This document shows, in pieces, positions 24,005 through 32,361 of a stretch of 47,496 nucleotides of DNA (position 1 is the stretch's first letter; each line of letters opens with the position of its first letter). Under the pieces are notes generated by a model. That model had not been told where the DNA came from. It did no database searches and saw only the letters and a list, made by a program, of their open reading frames with translations. This stretch comes from Methanobacteriota archaeon (GTDB lineage Archaea > Thermoplasmatota > Poseidoniia > MGIII > CG-Epi1): contig JAAZXP010000003.1 of assembly GCA_014240055.1 (NCBI GenBank), positions 10,600-58,095 on the forward strand, in the 5' to 3' direction. The translations under genes and the position numbers were made by a program.

Positions 24005-24628
24005 CTATTTGCCTAATCGGTTGGGTTTTTTTAGGCTTTCTGGCAACTTAGTAAATATTGCAGGACATCCTTTAGCTAAATGCCAAGCAGGAATATCTTT
24101 TGTTACAACAGCCCCTCCAGCTACGAATGAGCCTTGACCAAGAGTTATTCCTGGCATCAAAGTCGCATTTGCACCTACAGAAACATCATCTTCAATTGTT
24201 ATTTTATCAAGTAAATATTCAGTTCTAAGTGGAGTTTTATCATTTGTTAGAGTTGCGTTAGGTCCCAAAAAGACGCGATTGCCAATTTTGCTTCCAGTTG
24301 GGATGTATACTCCAGTTTGGAAACTACAATTATCTCCAATTGTACAGCCATTATCAATAACTACATTAGTACCTATCAGGCAATTATTTCCAATAATTGT
24401 ATTTTCTCTAATTAGAAAATTATGACCAGTTCTAGTATTTTTCCCTATTATTGCAGTGGAGTAAATCGCGCCGGGCCTTATTTTGGAATTATCTCCAATT
24501 TGACATCCGGCGATACTCTCCGGATTACTTTTCAGTAAATTCAGTTCAGCATTATGTGGATAACCAATTAATGCCTCAGAGTCAATAAAACAAGAATTTC
24601 CTATTTTAGAATTGCCGAAAATTGGCAT
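24005..24628 (-). CDS. Left-handed beta-helix (hexapeptide) acyl/acetyltransferase
   Basis: A 207-residue protein made of hexapeptide repeats (IGDNSKIRPGAIY, IGKNTRTGHNFLI, IGNNCLIGTNVVI, IGDNCSFQTGVYI, IGNRVFLGPNATL). An intervening segment (DKTPLRTEYLLDKI) is followed by two final coils, including VGANATLMPGITLG and GSFVAGGAVVTKDIP. The pattern matches trimeric sugar N- or O-acyltransferases of the WbpD/NeuD type, which acetylate nucleotide sugars. His in TRTGHNFLI may be the catalytic base (inference). Its location between secY and adkA in the ribosomal superoperon is unusual; it overlaps secY by 1 nt. Confidence 0.85.
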   Translation of the reverse strand: MPIFGNSKIGNSCFIDSEALIGYPHNAELNLLKSNPESIAGCQIGDNSKIRPGAIYSTAIIGKNTRTGHNFLIRENTIIGNNCLIGTNVVIDNGCTIGDNCSFQTGVYIPTGSKIGNRVFLGPNATLTNDKTPLRTEYLLDKITIEDDVSVGANATLMPGITLGQGSFVAGGAVVTKDIPAWHLAKGCPAIFTKLPESLKKPNRLGK

Positions 24629-26337
24629 TACTCCTCGCCAAAGAAACTTCGAAGAACAGGATGCATTTCCATCATCTGTTCTTTCCCAATCTGTTCATAC
24701 ATTCTAATCATAATTCCGACAGTAAGTAGCACTCCAGTACCTGAAGATTGCCCCACAGTTCCAATCATATCAGCACCTGCAGCCAAGAACCCTACCATTG
24801 CCCCACTGAAAACAGTTACAGTAGGAATATAACGTTCCAAAACCTTCTCTACAATACGAGGATCTCTACGGAATCCAGGTATTTGCATTCCTGAGCCTTG
24901 TATTTGTTTAGCTACGTCAGCAGGCCCCATATTTGTCGTCTCAATCCAGAATTTAGCAAATACAATAGATCCTAAAACCATAATTCCCATATAAACTATG
25001 ATATGAGCTACAAGTTGCCAAGGTTCGTGACCTCCTAGATACTGTCCATATTTTTCTGGACTTACAAGGGGAAGAAACCAGTCTTGTAAACCAGCGAGAC
25101 GATTAACATAATACGCTAGACCCATAGTAGGCACTGGATTACTTCCATCAGTAGTATCAAAGGCTCCAAGTCTCCAATTATGGCCAAATATAGGCCATTT
25201 AGACATTGATGGATGTGACCAAAACAGAAGTGCAAACATGTTAACATTTGCTAATAGAGCAGCCATTAGAATAACGGGAATATTACTAGCATAAATCAAA
25301 CGGATTGGATATCTTCCTCTAGCGCCTCTCACTTTCCCGTGAGCTAAAGGCAATTCAATTCGTGATGATTCAACATAAACAACAATAAAGAAAACAACTA
25401 AAGTACCAAGTAATGCAACAAGGGGATTTGGTGGTGCCAGTAACATTGCTTCATATCCTCCATTGCTCAAATCAGAAGTTGATGAATTTTTAAGATACCA
25501 TAGAATCATTGGGAAAGTCCCAGACGGCGTCTCAGTTTGACTTCCTGGCGCAGGTTCCCAATTTAGAGTTCCAGTGAAAATAGCTTGTGAAACACCAGCT
25601 GCAATGAATAGTGAAATACCAGAACCAATTCCCCATTTGGATACACTTTCATCCATTAGGAAAACTAGATAGGATCCAATTGCTAATTGAGTAATAATAG
25701 TCATTCGAGCCCAAGTTAGTCCAACATCACTAACGATTGCAGCACTAGGTTCAAGAAAACCGAACACTTGAGGAACGGATTCTACAATAATCATTACGAT
25801 AACTAGAACTTTCTGTGTTCCTTGGTATATTTCTTTATCTTTTGGATTCTGTAAATTTAAGTTTATAATTTTTGCACCTGTAAAAAGTTGCATGATAATA
25901 CTACCAGTAACAATAGGACCAATACCTAAATGCATCAAACTACCACTAGCTCCAGCTAGAATTGCTCGATATTGACTGAAAAGATCAATAGTTTCTCCAC
26001 CTAGACCGTATATTGCTACATTTGTCATTGCAAAATAAACGATTAGAATAGTTAAAGTCCATGTCATTTTGGTTCTAAAATGTACGTGCCCATCTGGTTT
26101 CTTTATAGTCGGCATTCTACCGATTATAGGTTTAAGTCCATGTAATTTCGATCCTTCTCCAGAGTAAGAAGAACCCATGTAAACCAGCCATGTTAGAACT
26201 ATAAAACCAGCACCCATTAATGTGCCAGCTACAGTTTCAGGACTTTTCCAATTATACCAAAGTACATAAAGAAGAATCATAAAAAGACAAGGACCGAGTG
26301 CTTGTCTTGGGTTTCTAGGGATATCGTTTTCAGCCAT
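24628..26337 (-). CDS. secY: Protein translocase subunit SecY
   Basis: A 569-residue polytopic membrane protein, the channel-forming subunit of the Sec translocon. Sec61-like features include GASGSLMHLGIGPIVTGSII (TM2 and plug region, about residues 130-149), GIGSGISLFIAAGVSQAIF, and a C-terminal MQIPGFRRDPRIVEKVLERYIP with the conserved cytosolic RRDPR. It is longer than typical archaeal SecY (about 450-490), owing to added hydrophilic segments in the extracellular loops and a longer N-terminus. It overlaps uL15 by 8 nt. No SecE or SecG gene was seen. Confidence 0.95.
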   Translation of the reverse strand: MAENDIPRNPRQALGPCLFMILLYVLWYNWKSPETVAGTLMGAGFIVLTWLVYMGSSYSGEGSKLHGLKPIIGRMPTIKKPDGHVHFRTKMTWTLTILIVYFAMTNVAIYGLGGETIDLFSQYRAILAGASGSLMHLGIGPIVTGSIIMQLFTGAKIINLNLQNPKDKEIYQGTQKVLVIVMIIVESVPQVFGFLEPSAAIVSDVGLTWARMTIITQLAIGSYLVFLMDESVSKWGIGSGISLFIAAGVSQAIFTGTLNWEPAPGSQTETPSGTFPMILWYLKNSSTSDLSNGGYEAMLLAPPNPLVALLGTLVVFFIVVYVESSRIELPLAHGKVRGARGRYPIRLIYASNIPVILMAALLANVNMFALLFWSHPSMSKWPIFGHNWRLGAFDTTDGSNPVPTMGLAYYVNRLAGLQDWFLPLVSPEKYGQYLGGHEPWQLVAHIIVYMGIMVLGSIVFAKFWIETTNMGPADVAKQIQGSGMQIPGFRRDPRIVEKVLERYIPTVTVFSGAMVGFLAAGADMIGTVGQSSGTGVLLTVGIMIRMYEQIGKEQMMEMHPVLRSFFGEE

Positions 26338-26749
26338 TCAGAATTTCTCCACCAGCTGCTTCAATTTTTTCTACGGCTTTTGCAGATGCTGCATTAATCG
26401 TAAGTTTATATGATTGTTTGGTAGAACCAGTACTGAGTAATTTGTCATACCCCATACTTTGTAAATTAAGAGATATAACCTTTCCTTTTTTTGTTGCCAC
26501 GCCATCAGCAATCCATTTATCACACATTTCCTCAATAGTGTTAAGATTAATTGAAGTATTCGCATGAACTACAGATTGAGGTCTTTTGAAACCATGAGCG
26601 CCCCATACACGTCCAACGCGTTCATACATAATGCGCTTGGTTTTATGACATCCTGCATTACCACGACCGCCTCTTAGTCCTGCACCACGACCTTTCTTGT
26701 GCCCTCTACCGCGCGTACGACTAGGCTTTAGTGCTTTACGCCTTGGCAT
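26330..26749 (-). CDS. rpl15: Ribosomal protein uL15
   Basis: A 139-residue large-subunit protein. The N-terminal RTRGRGHKKGRGAGLRGGRGNAG is a typical Gly/Arg-rich uL15 extension threading into the rRNA (residues about 10-32), and the C-terminal roughly 100 residues form the L18e/L15 fold (SINLNTIEEM, then KLTINAASAKAVEKIEAAGG). It starts inside the end of uL30 (14-nt overlap) and its end overlaps SecY by 8 nt. This is the last ribosomal protein before the secretion genes, as in other Euryarchaeota. Confidence 0.95.
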   Translation of the reverse strand: MPRRKALKPSRTRGRGHKKGRGAGLRGGRGNAGCHKTKRIMYERVGRVWGAHGFKRPQSVVHANTSINLNTIEEMCDKWIADGVATKKGKVISLNLQSMGYDKLLSTGSTKQSYKLTINAASAKAVEKIEAAGGEILNG

Positions 26750-27209
26750 ATTGCATTCTCCTAATTAATGTATTAATTTTGTCACCACGATAACCAAGAG
26801 CTCCACCTTCCTTAAAACTACGTTTTATTCCTTCATATCCTTTACGTGGTGGATGTAATCTAAAAAGAGGCTTTAATGCAGGAACATCTCTCATTACAGT
26901 TTTTCCTTCTGTAATAGATTTTGCTAATGCCTTAATTGTCTTGAAAGAAGATTCTTTCAATTCAGTTTTAGTATAACTCTTATTACCGCTGGTTTTACCC
27001 GAACTTTCAAGCATTAATTGTGTAGTATCGACATCAACTTCTCCCCAAGTGACATAATCTTTGATAATATTTAACATACCTTTGTAAACGTCGTTTTCAG
27101 GAACAATAACACAATGATTTACATTATTCAAACGCATAATACTCATAGTTTTCTTAATCTTAGGCATAACATTTACAGAACCTCTGACTCTAACAATTGC
27201 CCAGCTCAT
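26736..27209 (-). CDS. rpl30: Ribosomal protein uL30
   Basis: A 157-residue archaeal uL30. It opens with a ferredoxin-like strand WAIVRVRGSVNV, followed by the KKTMSIMRLNNVNHCVI segment diagnostic of the family, and has the archaeal C-terminal extension (FRLHPPRKGYEGIKRSF). Archaeal L30 is about 150 residues, much longer than bacterial L30, so the length fits. It overlaps uS5 by 4 nt and uL15 by 14 nt. Confidence 0.95.
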   Translation of the reverse strand: MSWAIVRVRGSVNVMPKIKKTMSIMRLNNVNHCVIVPENDVYKGMLNIIKDYVTWGEVDVDTTQLMLESSGKTSGNKSYTKTELKESSFKTIKALAKSITEGKTVMRDVPALKPLFRLHPPRKGYEGIKRSFKEGGALGYRGDKINTLIRRMQYAKA

Positions 27210-28018
27210 TCTTGTTTGACTCCTTTTACCATATTGTGAAAATCGTCTTGACCTGGTAACAATTTTGTTGTTGTTGTCTTTTGAAGTGCATTAAACATTG
27301 CATTTGCAAAATTATAGATAGTTTGTGTTTGCCCTTTGGTAAATGACCAAGCATCTTCAACACCTGCTAATTTCAACATAATTTTCCCAACTTGGTTTGT
27401 AACAAGACCGACACCCGGTGGCGCAGGCTTAATTGTTATACGAGTTGATCCAGTTCGTCCAGATACTTCAAAGGGTAATGAATTTGGAACTGCCGTAGAA
27501 CATTCCCAAGAGCCACTGCCTCTTCTAATTTCAATAATATTCATTTTTGCCCGATCCAAAGCTTTTGTAATTGTAGGCCTTACCAGTTTACCTGAAACAC
27601 GTCCTAATCCAACAATACCATTCCCATTACCAACGATAGTGGTGACTGCAAACCGGACTCTTCTTCCTGAATCAGACATCCTCTGAACCATATGAATATC
27701 AATAACTTCTTCTAACAAATCAGGAACTAACAAGTCAATAATTGGAGGTTCACGTAAAGGCAATCCAGTAGCCAATGCGTCTTGAATAGTAGTGATTTCT
27801 CCTGAGACAACCATTCTTCCTAATTCAGTTTTAGCAGTCCATTTGGATATTCTTTCTTCAGCAGCTCGTCTGCGTTGTTGAGCAGGAGAGAGTGGAGGTC
27901 CTCGTGGCGGTCTTCCACCTTGTTGAGGTTTTCCGCCCTTTTGAGGAGGTTTTCCACCTTGGTAAGGTTTATTACCTTTATAATTTGATTGTTTAGGTTT
28001 AGATGCTTCTTCAGCCAT
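27206..28018 (-). CDS. rps5: Ribosomal protein uS5 with Gly/Pro/Lys-rich N-terminal tail
   Basis: A 270-residue small-subunit protein that contributes to decoding fidelity. The first roughly 45 residues are an unusual low-complexity tail with repeated GGKPPQKGGKPQQGGRPPRG units. The core then starts at about WTAKTELGRMV, with RVRFAVTTIVGNGNGIVGLG (double-stranded RNA-binding domain) and the C-terminal domain GRTGSTRITIKPAPPGVGLV. Archaeal uS5 is normally about 210-240 residues, so the tail accounts for the extra length. It overlaps uL18 by 1 nt and uL30 by 4 nt. Confidence 0.95.
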   Translation of the reverse strand: MAEEASKPKQSNYKGNKPYQGGKPPQKGGKPQQGGRPPRGPPLSPAQQRRRAAEERISKWTAKTELGRMVVSGEITTIQDALATGLPLREPPIIDLLVPDLLEEVIDIHMVQRMSDSGRRVRFAVTTIVGNGNGIVGLGRVSGKLVRPTITKALDRAKMNIIEIRRGSGSWECSTAVPNSLPFEVSGRTGSTRITIKPAPPGVGLVTNQVGKIMLKLAGVEDAWSFTKGQTQTIYNFANAMFNALQKTTTTKLLPGQDDFHNMVKGVKQE

Positions 28019-28509
28019 TATTTACTGCCTCCAATTTTCTTGGATACTTTTTCAAAATCAGTAGTTGCTTTATCAGAGATATGTTTTCCGCTAATCCGAT
28101 CATCACTAGGGAATAAGTTATCTGAATGAGGTATTTTCATGCCCCCATCTACCAGTCCTTTCAGAGTTGCAAATGCTCTTCCTCCAGGCGTTGGCGTAAT
28201 TCTACCAATGTCTAGAACTGCAGAATCAATTCCTGCTTTCAGTGCTCGCTTAGCAGCTAACATACCAGACAAGTAGGAAGCCGGAACATTAGTTTTAGAT
28301 CCTTTCCAACCCATGCCAGTAACATCGGCCGAGTTTGCAGATGCTAGAACCTTATCGCCTTTATCGGTAAATTCAATAATTTGAACAGAAACTTTAGCAT
28401 TACTAAATCGAACAACAGCTCTAGGAATTCCAGATTTCAGTAAAGCCAATCTCTTTCGATAATTAGTAATACCTTTATTTCTTCTAGAAAAATGCATTCC
28501 TCTTGGCAT
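28018..28509 (-). CDS. rpl18: Ribosomal protein uL18
   Basis: A 163-residue 5S-rRNA-binding large-subunit protein. Family marks are RRNKGITNYRKRLALLKSGIPRAVVR-type start (residues about 9-34), the strand VSVQIIEF, and the TPGGRAFATLKGLVDGGMKIP segment near the C-terminus. It works with uL5 to hold 5S rRNA in the central protuberance. It is joined to eL19 and uS5 by single-base stop/start overlaps. Confidence 0.95.
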   Translation of the reverse strand: MPRGMHFSRRNKGITNYRKRLALLKSGIPRAVVRFSNAKVSVQIIEFTDKGDKVLASANSADVTGMGWKGSKTNVPASYLSGMLAAKRALKAGIDSAVLDIGRITPTPGGRAFATLKGLVDGGMKIPHSDNLFPSDDRISGKHISDKATTDFEKVSKKIGGSK

Positions 28510-28973
28510 TATTTCGTTCCTCCTAATTTTATTCCATCAATTTCCATATTGTATCTTAAGTGATTTCTCGAATTGTAAACTCCACCCTTTACACGACGGT
28601 AGTAGAGTCTGTATTGTGTAGGATCAATAGTTCCACCAGCTCTCAATGTAGTCAATTCTTTCCTTAATGCACGTACACGGTTCATCCAGGCTTCTTTCTT
28701 TGGAGTACGAGCTCCACTTGCACCTTTTCTCGAACCATGACCTCTACGCCTTCCTTTGGATCGTTGAATAGCCATAACCTTTGCGCGCCCTCTAGAAATA
28801 CCCTTTTTCTGGTGTTTACGGATGAATTTTTGGACAATAAGAAGTCTTACATCATCGCGAGTGACAGCCTCAGAAATTCGTTCTTGAACTTCAGGCCGAT
28901 CGTCAACCCACACTCTATGTACTCCACACTTCAACAAAGCTGCACCGACACGTTTTTGGTAGGATAAATTCAT
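28509..28973 (-). CDS. rpl19e: Ribosomal protein eL19
   Basis: A 154-residue archaeal/eukaryotic large-subunit protein. It begins MNLSYQKRVGAALLKCGVHRVW and contains the basic region KGISRGRAKVMAIQRSKGR and the GHGSRKGASGART hinge before a long C-terminal helix (RVRALRKELTTLR) and the family end YRLYYRRVKGGVYNSRNHL. The protein has no bacterial homologue, which supports the archaeal assignment of the window. It overlaps eL32 by 4 nt. Confidence 0.96.
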   Translation of the reverse strand: MNLSYQKRVGAALLKCGVHRVWVDDRPEVQERISEAVTRDDVRLLIVQKFIRKHQKKGISRGRAKVMAIQRSKGRRRGHGSRKGASGARTPKKEAWMNRVRALRKELTTLRAGGTIDPTQYRLYYRRVKGGVYNSRNHLRYNMEIDGIKLGGTK

Positions 28974-29395
28974 AGATCTCTCCTATTGAAAATGCGTATT
29001 TTTAAATCATCAGCTTTCTTAACAATAATTTCTCTTTTCTTATCTCCAACCTTACTTGAAATACGGATTGCTTGAGTCTTAGGATCTACATTATCAACTT
29101 CTTTCGGATTATGAATCATAACTTCTTCAAATCCAGAAGGATGTAATCCTCTAACACTTGCAGGACCTCTAAACCCAGGTTGAACAACAGTAATTCTATA
29201 TTTGAAATGGCGACGCATTTTGGAGTGTATCCCTCGCGGACGTCTCCATTTGTCTCCAAGTCGCTTGTATCTAAACCAATTCTGACGTTTAAAGGCAGGA
29301 CGTCGATTGGACATCCGGTTACGCTTTGATAATGCAACTTTTGTTTCAGGATCTAAAACGGGCTTTTGTCTTGGTTTATATTCTTCATCACTCAT
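28970..29395 (-). CDS. rpl32e: Ribosomal protein eL32
   Basis: A 141-residue archaeal/eukaryotic large-subunit protein. The core FKRQNWFRYKRLGDKWRRPRG followed by HSKMRRHFKYR is the eL32 signature, and RGLHPSGFEEVMIHNPKEVD is the characteristic middle segment. The roughly 25-residue polar N-terminus (SDEEYKPRQKPVLDPETKV) is a short extension. It overlaps uL6 and eL19 by 4 nt each. Confidence 0.95.
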   Translation of the reverse strand: MSDEEYKPRQKPVLDPETKVALSKRNRMSNRRPAFKRQNWFRYKRLGDKWRRPRGIHSKMRRHFKYRITVVQPGFRGPASVRGLHPSGFEEVMIHNPKEVDNVDPKTQAIRISSKVGDKKREIIVKKADDLKIRIFNRRDL

Positions 29396-29934
29396 TGAGC
29401 AACTCCTTTAGAAATAGTATAGATTCCATCTTGGAAAACACGAATATCTCTTCCCTTTACAACGGTAGCTTTTTCCAAATTACCTGCAGTTTGACCAACT
29501 TCTTCCACATTGTTACCTTCAATTGTAACAATATCGCCTTTTACTTTAACCTTAGCAGCTCCAACAATTGCTGAATTTCGAGTATCTTTTTCTCCCAAGA
29601 AATTGTCTATAGCTACAACATTTCCTTTCACAACAACTTTCATAGGAAAGTGAGCAAAAACAATTTTCATCTCATACTTAAACCCTTGATTTACTCCTTT
29701 AATCATATTGGAAAGATGTGCCTTCCATGTACCTATCAGGGCTTTTTCTTTCTTTCTGAGTTTATTTCCAATAATTTTCAATTGATTTTCGCCTTGTTCA
29801 AATTTCATAGATGCGTGCTTAAACTTCCGAGTCAAATCTCCTCTAGGGCCTGTGATTTTTATGTCTGAACTACTACTATCTACTGAAACGCCTTCAGGCA
29901 ATGCTAAAACGTGTACCATTTCTTTAATGAGCAT
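29392..29934 (-). CDS. rpl6: Ribosomal protein uL6
   Basis: A 180-residue large-subunit protein near the sarcin-ricin loop. Two tandem L6 domains are visible: the first opens with LALPEGVSVDSSSSDIKITGPRGDL-type strands (residues about 11-35), the second with VVVKGNVVAIDNFLGEKDTR and ends VVKGRDIRVFQDGIYTISKG. The last is the archaeal version of the uL6 signature. It starts directly after uS8 stops and overlaps eL32 by 4 nt. Confidence 0.95.
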   Translation of the reverse strand: MLIKEMVHVLALPEGVSVDSSSSDIKITGPRGDLTRKFKHASMKFEQGENQLKIIGNKLRKKEKALIGTWKAHLSNMIKGVNQGFKYEMKIVFAHFPMKVVVKGNVVAIDNFLGEKDTRNSAIVGAAKVKVKGDIVTIEGNNVEEVGQTAGNLEKATVVKGRDIRVFQDGIYTISKGVAQ

Positions 29935-30321
29935 TTAATAAACGTAAGCTAACAGCTTTCCTCCAGTTGAAGCCTCTTTGGCTTGATCATTGTTCATTAC
30001 ACCATAAGGTGTTGTTAGAATTAAAAGTCCAAAATCTTTTGCAGGCAGATAGCGAGCTTCATGCCTGTCCATATCTTTCAATTTAATAGAAAAGCGAGGC
30101 TTGATAGCTCCACAGCCGTTAATCCGGCCATTGAGAGAAATATCGAATTCTCCTCCCTTTCCGTCATCTCTAAATTCATAATTATTCAAATAACCTTTTT
30201 CAGTTAACAATTTCAGTACATCGCCGATTAAGCGTGATGCTGGAACTATTGCAGACTCTTTTCCAACGTGGTCTGCGTTCTTGATAAGAACAAGGGCATC
30301 TGATAGTGGATCGTGTTTCAT
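29935..30321 (-). CDS. rps8: Ribosomal protein uS8
   Basis: A 128-residue small-subunit protein binding central-domain 16S rRNA. It opens MKHDPLSDALVLIKNADHVGK and ends with the family segment ARYLPAKDFGLLILTTPYGVMNNDQA. The archaeal length (about 130) fits. It starts 11 nt after the uS14 stop; GAGGT upstream of the ATG is a plausible ribosome binding site, needed here because the genes do not overlap. Confidence 0.95.
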   Translation of the reverse strand: MKHDPLSDALVLIKNADHVGKESAIVPASRLIGDVLKLLTEKGYLNNYEFRDDGKGGEFDISLNGRINGCGAIKPRFSIKLKDMDRHEARYLPAKDFGLLILTTPYGVMNNDQAKEASTGGKLLAYVY

Positions 30322-30332
30322 ATTTTTTTACC

Positions 30333-30503
30333 TCAATCGTATTTTTTGAACCCTAGCTCTGGAGCTTTGTCCCTGAAACATTGTCTACACAAGTTCAGTC
30401 CGTAACGGCGTACTAGTCCGCGTTTTCTATCACACAATACGCAGCCAACTATTCTGCCACGGTAAACTTCGCGTTCTTTGATTTTAACTTTTTCTATGTT
30501 CAT
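30333..30503 (-). CDS. rps14: Ribosomal protein uS14, zinc-binding form
   Basis: A short gene of 56 codons between uL5 and uS8. The ATG at 30501-30503 overlaps the uL5 stop (ATGA). Two CxxC pairs, Cys21-Cys24 and Cys39-Cys42 (CVLCDRKRG and LNLCRQCFRD), form the zinc finger of the short archaeal uS14, and the C-terminus ends in ELGFKKYD. It assembles in the head of the small subunit. It keeps the conserved uL5-uS14-uS8 order. Confidence 0.95.
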   Translation of the reverse strand: MNIEKVKIKEREVYRGRIVGCVLCDRKRGLVRRYGLNLCRQCFRDKAPELGFKKYD

Positions 30504-31012
30504 ACTTTAAAAACCTCCAAAGCGAATTTCTTTTGCATGTATTCTTGGCATTCTTCCGCGTTAATTCTGTGGTTTTTGCCAACTCTTTTACTCCTAATTT
30601 TTCTTCGAGACACCCTAAATCCAGGTCTTTCAAAAGCAATTGCAATGTCAAGTCCAAAAATCCCAATATCAGGGTCATAACTTTCATTCTCATATCCAGT
30701 ATAGTCTGGTATTCCAAAACTTAAGCCACCCGTTTTAGAAAAGCAATAGTTTGGTAATTTATTTTCACGAACCCATAAGGATTTTTTAATAAATTTCAAG
30801 GCATGTTCACCTCTCAAAGTTACTTTACATCCAATAGGCATTCCTAATCGAATTCCAAGATCTCGATTTGTAGATTTAGAAAGGGTACGGGTAGGTTTAC
30901 ATCCACTTAATTTCTCAAGAACGCTTTCTGCTTTTGCAAGCCGTTGTCCAGCTTCACCAACTCCAATGTTTAGAACCACTTTTGCAATTCTCAACTCTTT
31001 CATTGGATTCAC
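30500..31012 (-). CDS. rpl5: Ribosomal protein uL5
   Basis: A 170-residue 5S-rRNA-binding protein. The start MNPMKELRIAKVVLNIGVGEAG is the archaeal form, followed by the ARTLSKS-like region (KPTRTLSKSTNRDLGIRLG) and FGIPDYTGYENESYDPDIG near residue 110. It overlaps eS4 and uS14 by 4 and 4 nt. The length is typical of archaeal uL5. Confidence 0.95.
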   Translation of the reverse strand: MNPMKELRIAKVVLNIGVGEAGQRLAKAESVLEKLSGCKPTRTLSKSTNRDLGIRLGMPIGCKVTLRGEHALKFIKKSLWVRENKLPNYCFSKTGGLSFGIPDYTGYENESYDPDIGIFGLDIAIAFERPGFRVSRRKIRSKRVGKNHRINAEECQEYMQKKFALEVFKV

Positions 31013-31713
31013 AGTTTAGCCTCCGGAAGGTTAACCAGTGATTTTTTATCGCCAACAACAAAAGAATAAGATTTGATAGTTTGGAACCCATCATACATCA
31101 CCAAGTTTGGTTTTGTACTACGTGTTATTTCGATACCTTTAATTTCAGATAGAGATCCAACATGAGCTCCACCCATGATAAAGGCTTGAGAACCTTCTTT
31201 AAATTCTAAGACCTTTTTTATTTTCAAATCTGGCAATGAAACTTGAAGGACATCTCCAGTTTTTACTTTCTTATCAGATATCATATTTGTTCCATCGTGT
31301 AAATTAAGTTGAACCTTTCCACCCTTTACAACCGTTTTATTTTCGACACGCAATAATTTCCATTGCGATTCAGCGGCTTTAATCTCTACAAATTGTAGTC
31401 TACCGTGATCGTCTATCATGGTTCGATAGTGTCTTTTCATAGCTGGTAAAGATATAACATCCATTAACCCAACTGGATATTTTGGTTTACGAACTGCTCT
31501 TTGGTCGACTAAAACAGCTCCGCTGTTTAGAATATATTTAGCTTCTCGATTTGTATCACAAACATTCAAGTAATCTCTTAAAATTGTTGAAATAGGGATT
31601 GCACCTTCTAGTGAGTGCTTACCTGGCATTGGTCTGGTAGTCCAAACATTTTGCTTTCTGGCAATACTCCAAGAACGGGGTGCGACAAGCCTCTTTAGAT
31701 GGTCACTACTCAT
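31009..31713 (-). CDS. rps4e: Ribosomal protein eS4
   Basis: A 234-residue archaeal/eukaryotic small-subunit protein. The N-terminus contains HLKRLVAPRSWSIARKQNVW, typical of the family, then an S4 RNA-binding region (PISTILRDYLNVCDTNREAK, residues about 40-60) and a C-terminal KOW-like part (VGSLSEIKGIEITRSTKPN). No bacterial equivalent exists. It overlaps uL24 and uL5 by 4 nt each. Confidence 0.95.
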   Translation of the reverse strand: MSSDHLKRLVAPRSWSIARKQNVWTTRPMPGKHSLEGAIPISTILRDYLNVCDTNREAKYILNSGAVLVDQRAVRKPKYPVGLMDVISLPAMKRHYRTMIDDHGRLQFVEIKAAESQWKLLRVENKTVVKGGKVQLNLHDGTNMISDKKVKTGDVLQVSLPDLKIKKVLEFKEGSQAFIMGGAHVGSLSEIKGIEITRSTKPNLVMYDGFQTIKSYSFVVGDKKSLVNLPEAKL

Positions 31714-32354
31714 TTTGATTCTCCTTTTAGTCTATCAATAAGTTCAGATTTCTTTCCGCCAACCGGAAGACCTTTTTCTTTAAGGGCCTCTTTCAAATCA
31801 GAAACTTTCATATTATCATAATTAATTTCTTCAACGGGTTCTTCTTCTTCAGCTTCTTTGACTTCTTCATTAGCTTCTTCGGTTGTTTCTTCTACAATTG
31901 GTCCAACAGTTTCTTCTTCATGCTCATCTTCAGCAGCCTCTAAGTCAGAGATAGCAGAATCAGTCCATTCAATTGATTCGTTAACACGAGTTAATAATTT
32001 TCTTCTATAAATATCAGACCAGTCAGGATTAATTATTACTAAGTTAGAAGGGTCAATAGGTCGTTGAAGTTCAGTTCCATCGGATTTAAAATAAGTAAAT
32101 CCTTCCACATATATTTTACGAGCCTTTCGGTCTACCTTGGCAACCTTAGTTGCAGATTTAGACTTTCCTTCACCTCTAACGATTAGAACACGATCGCCTT
32201 TTCGGACTGGCATAGATCTTGGATACCTAAATCCGCGAGCTAATTGTTTTTCACGGAGACTTTTGTCTACCGGAGCAGACATTTCACGATGTCTACGGTG
32301 GTATGGTGCCGTATATCGGGCAAGTCTCTGTTTTCGTGGTTGAATTGAACTCAT
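31710..32354 (-). CDS. rpl24: Ribosomal protein uL24 with acidic linker and SAP-like C-terminus
   Basis: A 214-residue protein in which only the first roughly 122 residues are the usual archaeal uL24: an N-terminal basic start, the KOW motif around RKGDRVLIVRGEGKSKSATKV-type residues 51-71, and GTELQRPIDPSNLVIINPDW. About 50 residues of Glu-rich linker follow. The last 37 or so residues (KVSDLKEALKEKGLPVGGKK then SELIDRLK) match the SAP helix-extension-helix consensus. SAP modules usually bind DNA, so this may be an extra nucleic-acid contact. uL24 itself initiates large-subunit assembly. There is a 7-nt gap to uL14 and a 4-nt overlap with eS4. Confidence 0.92.
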   Translation of the reverse strand: MSSIQPRKQRLARYTAPYHRRHREMSAPVDKSLREKQLARGFRYPRSMPVRKGDRVLIVRGEGKSKSATKVAKVDRKARKIYVEGFTYFKSDGTELQRPIDPSNLVIINPDWSDIYRRKLLTRVNESIEWTDSAISDLEAAEDEHEEETVGPIVEETTEEANEEVKEAEEEEPVEEINYDNMKVSDLKEALKEKGLPVGGKKSELIDRLKGESK

Positions 32355-32361
32355 ATTATAC

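Noticed and set aside
27336..27686. A forward frame of 116 codons opposite uS5
   Set aside because: uS5 is certain on the other strand; this is a shadow frame.
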